Source of the DNA: Clostridiales bacterium
Lineage (GTDB): Bacteria > Bacillota > Clostridia > Oscillospirales > CAG-382
Direction: 5' to 3'
DNA length: 11,210 nt
Assembly: GCA_003343885.1 (NCBI GenBank)
Contig: QAKH01000068.1
Coordinates: 1-11,210 of the forward strand
Part shown: positions 6,921-11,210 of the stretch, piece after piece
Layout: each line of letters starts with the position of its first letter
How positions within the stretch are numbered: the stretch's first letter is position 1
Notes under the pieces: generated by a model
Told to the model about the DNA's origin: nothing
Database searches by the model: none
What the model saw: only the letters and a program-made list of their open reading frames with translations
Translations under genes and position numbers: made by a program

Positions 6921-6945
6921 CGACCAAAACAGGACAAATCGACCA
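6921..6945. promoter_or_regulatory. Candidate AraC-type operator (direct repeats)
   Basis: CGACCA occurs at 6921-6926 and again at 6940-6945, a 19-nt period in direct orientation. AraC-family activators commonly bind direct half-sites about two helical turns apart next to a -35. This pair starts 10 nt upstream of the isomerase -35, the place expected for activation. It also lies between the two divergent promoters. A second motif, GGACAAA, recurs at 6932 and 6975. Binding is inferred only. Confidence 0.35.
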
Positions 6946-7007
6946 TGTTTTTTGATATTTTTATCCGTCTTTCCGGACAAAAGCGGAAAAAGCTTGCAGT
7001 TTTGCTG

Positions 7008-7036
7008 TTGACATAAGCATTTGTTTGGGGTAAAAT
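7008..7036 (+). promoter_or_regulatory. Sigma-A promoter of the AraC regulator
   Basis: Consensus -35 TTGACA (7008-7013) is followed after exactly 17 nt by -10 TAAAAT (7031-7036). The start would fall near 7043, just before the ribosome site GGGAGG (7046-7051). The position excludes a TTG start at 7021, which would lie inside the promoter. Confidence 0.8.
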
Positions 7037-7059
7037 TAAAAAAACGGGAGGCGGGAGCC

Positions 7060-7914
7060 GTGAGCAAGAATCTGAAAATAGGCGATTTCGACCTTTTTTT
7101 GAGCGACGTTGTGTTAGTGCATAAATGCCAGTTTTTCTATAACGATAAAAACTGCGATTACCGTGCAGGAAGAAAGGTTTCAGGCGTGGTATACTGTATA
7201 AGCGGCTGTGCCGAATATGATTTCGGCTCACGGCGCATACGGCTTGACGCCGGAGGTCTGATTTTTCTCCCGGCAAGCAGTTCGTATGTCGTTACCGGTA
7301 TCAGCAAGGAACCGTTCAAGCACATAACCGCAAACTTTGTCATGACGCCTGTCACCGGCGCGGAAAAAACTGCGGCTACGGCGTTTTCGGAAATATTGAA
7401 CCTGAGGCTCTTTCATGTGACAGGGAAAGAAAACGCGGCGGTATTCAAGGAGCTTGCAGAAAGGCTTCTTGCCGTGTGGCAGGCAAAAAACACCGGCTAC
7501 GGAGTGCTTGCGAAATCGGTGCTGTACGAGATTCTGTATACATATTTTACCGACGCCGGCAGAGTCAACAGCTCAGACCGTGATTACAGCAAAATACTTC
7601 CGGCGAAAAATATTCTCGACAACCGCTGCGACAGCAATATTTCGGTTTCAGAGCTTGCCGATGCGTGCAAGCTAAGCCAAACGCATTTCCGCCGCCTCTT
7701 TGTTAAGCTGTTCGGATGTTCTCCGAGCGATTACCGCTTAAACAAACGTATTTTGAAGGCAAAAGACCTGCTCTTGTCGGGAGAGTACAGCGTTTCGGAC
7801 ACTGCGCGCGAAGTGGGATTCGATGACGCGAGCTATTTCAGCCGCCTGTTCCGTCAGCGCACGGGGTATTCTCCGTCAGAATTTTTAAAGCAGGATACGC
7901 AGATGAATTTATAG
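7060..7914 (+). CDS. AraC-family transcriptional regulator
   Basis: The 284-residue protein is a two-domain AraC-type regulator. The N-terminal ~100 residues look like the cupin sensor domain (GVVYCISGCAEYDFGSRRIRLDAG, then LIFLPASSSY), which in this family binds a small effector, often a sugar. Residues ~185-278 hold the DNA-binding domain with two helix-turn-helix units. The first is ISVSELADACKLSQTHFRRLF (194-214). The second is YSVSDTAREVGFDDASYFSRLF (243-264), followed by the family signature ending TGYSPSEF. Start GTG 7060 is fixed by GGGAGG at 7046-7051 (8-nt spacing) and by the promoter that overlaps any earlier start. It is divergent from the isomerase unit and probably heads the regulator/TIM-barrel/flavoprotein unit, since no terminator follows it. 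It likely activates the isomerase promoter and perhaps its own; the effector is unknown. Confidence 0.9.
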   Translation: MSKNLKIGDFDLFLSDVVLVHKCQFFYNDKNCDYRAGRKVSGVVYCISGCAEYDFGSRRIRLDAGGLIFLPASSSYVVTGISKEPFKHITANFVMTPVTGAEKTAATAFSEILNLRLFHVTGKENAAVFKELAERLLAVWQAKNTGYGVLAKSVLYEILYTYFTDAGRVNSSDRDYSKILPAKNILDNRCDSNISVSELADACKLSQTHFRRLFVKLFGCSPSDYRLNKRILKAKDLLLSGEYSVSDTAREVGFDDASYFSRLFRQRTGYSPSEFLKQDTQMNL

Positions 7915-7962
7915 ATTTTGCGCATTGAACCGTAAAAACTTTTGAGTGCCAAAGTATCGGGG

Positions 7963-7980
7963 CACGGCAGAATAGCCGTG
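7963..7980. other. Hairpin in the leader of the TIM-barrel gene
   Basis: CACGGC (7963-7968) and GCCGTG (7975-7980) form a 6-bp stem with a 6-nt loop in the 109-nt gap between the regulator and the TIM-barrel gene. It is followed by AAAAAGGG rather than T, so it is not a terminator. It may be an mRNA processing or stability element. I see no good promoter in this gap. Confidence 0.35.
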
Positions 7981-8023
7981 AAAAAGGGAAATTAGAGTAA
8001 TGTTTATAACGGAGGACTTTTAC

Positions 8024-8854
8024 ATGAACAGCAAGAATAATAACTCACTTTGTTCAAAAGCACCGGAAAACAGTGATAAATATGGTAAATGTGGTAAATA
8101 CGGCAATCTTGGGCTTGTGTCGGTGTCTTTCAGGCAGCTTTCGCCCGAGCGTATTGCTGAACTTGTTTCTGAGTGCGGACTTTCGGGCGTGGAATGGGGC
8201 GCTGACGTACACTGCCGACCGGACAGCGCCGAGAGCATACAAAAAGTCTGCGGCTTGTCAGAAAAATGTGGGATTAAATGTTTCGCCTACGGCTCGTACT
8301 ACCGTGCCGGCGCACCGGAACAAAGCGAGTTTGAGTTTGAAAAGGTACTTGAGGCGGCGAAAAGTATTCATGCTCCCATTGTAAGGGTGTGGGCGTACGT
8401 AAAGGGAAGCGACGAGGCGACAAAAGACGAGTATCTTTCCTGCGCGGCAGACTTGAAGAGAATATGCGCACTTGCGAAAAAGGAAAATATCACAGTTTCT
8501 CTTGAGTGCCATAACAATACATTTACCGATAATTACAAAAGCGCACTTGCGCTTCTTGACGATGTCGCCTGCGATAATCTCACTATGTACTGGCAGCCGA
8601 ATCAGTTTAAGGACCTTGCTTACAATATCCAAAGCGCCGCGGCTCTTGCGCCGTATACAACCAACGTGCATGTGTTCAACTGGAGCGGAAAAGATAAAAT
8701 GCCGCTTTCGGGAGCGGTGGATACCTGGAAAAAGTACGTGTCTGAGCTTGAAAAAGGAACCCGGTCTCACAATTATCTCCTTGAATTTATGCCGTGCGGC
8801 ACGCCCGAAGAACTGCCGGCGGAAGTAGTTGCTTTAAAAGAAATATTCTCCTGA
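8024..8854 (+). CDS. Sugar phosphate isomerase/epimerase-like TIM-barrel protein (AP endonuclease 2 superfamily)
   Basis: The 276-residue cytoplasmic protein is a xylose-isomerase-like TIM barrel (AP_endonuc_2 type), a superfamily of sugar isomerases, epimerases, dehydratases and some lyases acting on oxidised sugars. Visible core segments include LSGVEWGAD (53-61), IVRVWAY (119-125), ITVSLECHNN (156-165), MYWQPNQ (188-194), NVHVFNW (214-220) and YLLEFMPCG (251-259). Glu161, His216 and Glu254 fit the usual divalent-metal ligands, and Gln191 sits where Asp is common. The first ~28 residues are an extra, low-complexity tail containing KYG/KCG/KYG, encoded by a 9-bp tandem repeat. Start ATG 8024 has GGAGG at 8011-8015 (8-nt spacing); an ATG at 8000 lacks a ribosome site. 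It ends 36 nt before the flavoprotein, so the two probably act in one pathway. Reaction and substrate are unknown. Confidence 0.82.
   Translation: MNSKNNNSLCSKAPENSDKYGKCGKYGNLGLVSVSFRQLSPERIAELVSECGLSGVEWGADVHCRPDSAESIQKVCGLSEKCGIKCFAYGSYYRAGAPEQSEFEFEKVLEAAKSIHAPIVRVWAYVKGSDEATKDEYLSCAADLKRICALAKKENITVSLECHNNTFTDNYKSALALLDDVACDNLTMYWQPNQFKDLAYNIQSAAALAPYTTNVHVFNWSGKDKMPLSGAVDTWKKYVSELEKGTRSHNYLLEFMPCGTPEELPAEVVALKEIFS
8077..8103 (+). repeat. 9-bp tandem repeat inside the TIM-barrel gene
   Basis: Three adjacent 9-bp units, TAAATATGG, TAAATGTGG and TAAATACGG, lie in frame near the 5' end of the gene and encode KYG-KCG-KYG. They fall between the start codon and the first barrel strand, in an unconserved N-terminal tail. 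Copy-number change in steps of 9 bp would keep the frame. Confidence 0.75.
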
Positions 8855-8890
8855 CGCGGTTTTGAATATCAGAAAATCAGAGGTAAAAAC

Positions 8891-10876
8891 ATGGACAAAA
8901 CGAGCAATATAAGCAGTATCAGCAAAATCAGTAATATCAGTAATATGAATGAAACGTACACAACGGACAAACATACCAAAATATACGACGCAATAATAGT
9001 CGGCAGCGGAGCGGCAGGACTTAACGCCGCCGACTGCTTATACGACTTAGGCGTAAAAAACATAGCGATAATCACCGAAGGATTGTATACCGGTACATCA
9101 ATCAACACAGGCTCCGACAAACAAACCTACTATAAGCTGTCCACCTCGGGCAAAAGTCCGGACAGCGTGTACGATATGGCAAAAACCTATTACGAATGCG
9201 GAGGTATGCAGGGTTACCATGCGCTTATCGAATCGGCGCTGTCACTGCGCTGTTTCTTCAAGCTTGTCCTTGCAGGAGTGCCTTTTCCGACAAACGAGTA
9301 TGGGGAATATGTCGGATACCGAACCGACCACGATATTCGTGCAAGAGCCAGTTCCTGCGGACCGCTGACGTCGAAATACATGTGCCAGGCGCTTATAAGG
9401 AGAGTAAAACACAAGAAAATAGAGATAATCGAGCCGAAAAGGGTAATAGAGCTGTTTGTGTCAGACTCGGGTGTGAGAGGCGTTGCCGCAATGGACGCCG
9501 GCACTGCAAAGGTGAGCGTTTATGCGGCGAACAATGTCATTTTCGCTTCAGGCGGACCTGCCGGAATTTATGCGTCAAGCGTGTATCCGAAAAGTCAGAT
9601 AGGCGGAATAGGCGTACCTCTTGAAAAAGGCGCAAAGGCTTCGAGTCTTTGCGAATGGCAGTACGGGCTTGCGTCTACCGACTTCAGGTGGAACCTTTCG
9701 GGCAGTTATCAGCAGGTAATTCCGAAATATGTGTCGGTGGACGGATACGGAAACGTGCGGGAGTTTCTTGCCGACTACATAAAGGAGGAAAACATAAACG
9801 ACCTTGTTTTCCTGAAAGGCTATAACTGGCCGTTCGCTCCGAAAAATCTCACCGGGGCAAATAAAAGCTCGCTCATTGATATTGCCGTATATCTGGAAGG
9901 GACTGTAAAAGGCAATAAGGTGTTTATGGATTTCAGGGAAAATCCTGCGGACTTTGACGTGAGCCGTCTTTCGCAAGAAGCGAAAGAGTATCTTGAAAAC
10001 AGCGGTGCCGACAGGCTTTCAAGTCCGGTAGAAAGGCTTAAAAAGTTAAATTACAAGGCGTATAAGCTGTACCTTGACAACGGAATCGACCTTGAAAAAC
10101 AGCCGCTTGCCATAGATGTGTGCGTCCAGCACTGCAACGGCGGTCTGCAGGTTGACCAAAACTATATGACAAACATCGACGGACTTTACGCCGTCGGAGA
10201 ATGTGCCGGAGTATTCGGCGTTACCCGTCCCGGCGGCAGTGCGCTCAATTCCACGCAGGTTTCTTCTCTTCGGGCGTCCGAGCATATATCTTCACGCCGC
10301 AGGCACGCCGATATGGACGGTTTTGAAGAGCAGTGTGAGAAATATCTTGAAAAGGTAAGACGTGAGGCAGATTTTCTGAAGAACAACGCCGCCGGAGAAA
10401 AGCCGGAAAAAATACGCGACAGGTTTTCCGAGGAGATGAGCAGGTACGGAGCTTTCGTGAGAAGCTCGGACGGACTTGGGTATCTTGAGAAAACGCTTGA
10501 TGAAATGTATGAGCACGTTTTTGACGCGGCGTTTGCAAGTACGGAGTATGATTTATACAAGGCGTACATAAACCGTGACCTGCTTTTTACCGCACGTGCG
10601 GCGGTAAGCTCCATGAGGGCGTTCAACTCATATATGGGAAAATCGAGAGGCGGATTTCTTGTCGCCGGCAGTTTTTCACCGGAAAACTTCGTAGAGACAG
10701 TTTCGGATATAGAACTTTATCCGGACAATAAGGAGATTATTGTAACTTCTTATGACTCCGACGGATCGTTTTCAAATGAGAAAATCACGGTTTCTCCCAT
10801 ACCTGAAAGCGACCAGTGGTTCGAAAACGCCCTTACAAGAGTTAAGGACTCTTCGGATATTGACGAAAACTCTTGA
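8891..10876 (+). CDS. FAD-dependent oxidoreductase (fumarate reductase/succinate dehydrogenase flavoprotein type)
   Basis: The 661-residue protein has no export signal. The dinucleotide-binding motif IIVGSGAAG (35-43) is GxGxxG, and the second FAD segment is NNVIFASGGPAGIYA (214-228). The third, DGLYAVGECAG (430-440), is followed by GVTRPGGSALNS (443-454), a hallmark of the FAD_binding_2 family (fumarate reductase, L-aspartate oxidase). His414 (VQHCNGG) and Arg446 (VTRPGG) sit where the family's substrate-binding His and Arg lie. About 180 C-terminal residues are helical, like the fumarate reductase/aspartate oxidase C-domain, then a short acidic tail. The first 27 residues are an extra low-complexity tail from a 9-bp repeat. 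Start ATG 8891 has AGAGGT with 6-nt spacing. It is last in the regulator/TIM-barrel unit. The context suggests sugar-derived substrate oxidation or reduction, but acceptor and substrate are unknown. Confidence 0.83.
   Translation: MDKTSNISSISKISNISNMNETYTTDKHTKIYDAIIVGSGAAGLNAADCLYDLGVKNIAIITEGLYTGTSINTGSDKQTYYKLSTSGKSPDSVYDMAKTYYECGGMQGYHALIESALSLRCFFKLVLAGVPFPTNEYGEYVGYRTDHDIRARASSCGPLTSKYMCQALIRRVKHKKIEIIEPKRVIELFVSDSGVRGVAAMDAGTAKVSVYAANNVIFASGGPAGIYASSVYPKSQIGGIGVPLEKGAKASSLCEWQYGLASTDFRWNLSGSYQQVIPKYVSVDGYGNVREFLADYIKEENINDLVFLKGYNWPFAPKNLTGANKSSLIDIAVYLEGTVKGNKVFMDFRENPADFDVSRLSQEAKEYLENSGADRLSSPVERLKKLNYKAYKLYLDNGIDLEKQPLAIDVCVQHCNGGLQVDQNYMTNIDGLYAVGECAGVFGVTRPGGSALNSTQVSSLRASEHISSRRRHADMDGFEEQCEKYLEKVRREADFLKNNAAGEKPEKIRDRFSEEMSRYGAFVRSSDGLGYLEKTLDEMYEHVFDAAFASTEYDLYKAYINRDLLFTARAAVSSMRAFNSYMGKSRGGFLVAGSFSPENFVETVSDIELYPDNKEIIVTSYDSDGSFSNEKITVSPIPESDQWFENALTRVKDSSDIDENS
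8903..8947 (+). repeat. 9-bp tandem repeat inside the flavoprotein gene
   Basis: Five adjacent 9-bp units, AGCAATATA, AGCAGTATC, AGCAAAATC, AGTAATATC and AGTAATATG, start 12 nt after the A of the start codon. In frame they encode SNI-SSI-SKI-SNI-SNM, a tail before the FAD-binding strand. The unit sequence differs from that of the repeat in the preceding gene, but the 9-bp period and the position in the gene are alike. Confidence 0.8.
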
Positions 10877-10890
10877 AGCTGTTATTATAA

Positions 10891-10970
10891 GTGGCTCTGC
10901 CCCAAGCCACGAGAACGGGGGATTTATGGGGCGCCGCCCCAAACCCCGTCCGCTTTTTTAAAAAAGCGGA
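10891..10970. repeat. Cluster of three palindromes after the flavoprotein gene
   Basis: Three hairpins stand side by side. The first is GTGGCT/AGCCAC (10891-10910). The second is nested, with ACGGGG/CCCCGT (10915-10949) around GGGGC-GCC-GCCCC (10928-10940). The third is a 22-bp perfect palindrome (10949-10970) made of TCCGC, six T, six A and GCGGA. The composition is far more GC-rich than the flanks. It resembles the multicopy GGGGC/GCCCC-type intergenic elements of gut Clostridia; only one copy is visible here. It starts 14 nt after the stop codon, so it forms the 3' end of the operon mRNA. Confidence 0.6.
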
Positions 10971-10987
10971 AGAAAAACAATGTTTTA

Positions 10988-11040
10988 CCGCAAAGCAGCC
11001 CACTTACTCCGTTCGTGAGCTGCTTTGCGGCTTTTTCTTT
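10988..11040 (+). terminator. Intrinsic terminator of the regulator/TIM-barrel/flavoprotein unit
   Basis: A 12-bp perfect stem (CCGCAAAGCAGC at 10988-10999, GCTGCTTTGCGG at 11019-11030) is followed on the plus strand by CTTTTTCTTTATT. It lies 111 nt after the flavoprotein stop codon. It is the only strong plus-strand terminator downstream of 7060, in keeping with one transcript for the three plus-strand genes. Confidence 0.85.
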
Positions 11041-11210
11041 ATTATTTGAAATTTAGATTTAGTTTTAGTGCTTGCGTTTATGGCAGGAAAACTCAGACAG
11101 CAAACCCAAACCCATATAACAAAAACCCAAAAATTTCAAAAAAATATCGATGTGTTAGCCCGCAGTCGCTAAGGCGGCGAAGCGCCGCTGCAATACTCGC
11201 GAACGAGCAA
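11041..11210. other. Gene-free tail at the right edge
   Basis: No coding region is visible. An A/T-rich part holds a 10-bp inverted repeat (TTTGAAATTT at 11045-11054, AAATTTCAAA at 11131-11140) and three loosely spaced AACCCA motifs. The last 40 bases carry two short GC-rich hairpins, GCGGCG-AAG-CGCCGC (11174-11188) and CTCG-CGAA-CGAG near 11197-11208. These may begin another palindromic element or a gene end beyond the window. Confidence 0.4.

Noticed and set aside
7963..7980. Terminator between the regulator and the TIM-barrel gene
   Set aside because: Short stem with no following T-run, so the three plus-strand genes were kept as one likely unit.
8258..8770. 170-residue minus-strand frame inside the TIM-barrel gene
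   Set aside because: Shadow of a clearly coding plus-strand gene, with no supporting signals.
11045..11140. 10-bp inverted repeat as transposon ends
   Set aside because: The arms are A/T-only apart from one G/C, themselves partly self-complementary, and nothing resembling a transposase lies between or near them.

Overview
The window looks like a chromosomal segment of a Gram-positive gut-type Clostridium relative (class Clostridia). This is inferred from strong GGAGG-like Shine-Dalgarno sites with 6-9 nt spacing, GTG starts, near-consensus sigma-A promoters, CCA-encoding tRNA genes, U-tailed intrinsic terminators and the protein families present. Genus and species cannot be read from it.

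Left part (1-2660): a palindromic element, an AT-rich leader, one plus-strand NAD(P)-dependent extended SDR reductase/epimerase gene (377-1399), and then a minus-strand RNA region. That region holds four tRNA genes, transcribed in the order Gly(UCC), Arg(UCU), His(GUG), terminator, Gly(CCC), terminator. A textbook promoter (TTGACA-N17-TACTAT) precedes the first. Past the last tRNA is a noncoding stretch with its own promoter-like element, an internal 17-nt direct repeat and a terminator, which together suggest an unrecognised small RNA of about 220 nt on the minus strand.

Right part (2733-10876): a carbohydrate-catabolism-like island built around a divergent promoter region (6829-7059). To the left run a sugar isomerase of the L-arabinose/L-fucose isomerase fold (5389-6828) and, behind it, an 832-residue protein with glycoside-hydrolase-like three-part architecture that I cannot assign to a named family (2733-5231). 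To the right run an AraC-type regulator (7060-7914), a xylose-isomerase-like TIM-barrel protein of the AP-endonuclease-2/sugar phosphate isomerase superfamily (8024-8854) and a fumarate-reductase-type flavoprotein (8891-10876). Both divergent promoters are near consensus, and a pair of CGACCA direct repeats abuts the isomerase -35. The simplest reading is that the AraC protein senses a sugar and controls the arms. The glycoside would be cleaved or modified in the cytoplasm and the released sugar isomerised and/or oxidised. None of the island proteins has a visible signal peptide, and no transporter or kinase lies in the window.

The oddest feature is that two consecutive genes (8024 and 8891) each carry an in-frame 9-bp tandem repeat just inside their 5' ends. 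The repeats differ in sequence (encoding KYG/KCG/KYG and SNI/SSI/SKI/SNI/SNM) and sit upstream of the conserved fold. After the flavoprotein gene come a run of GC-rich hairpins ending in a 22-bp perfect palindrome, a strong plus-strand terminator and a gene-free tail.
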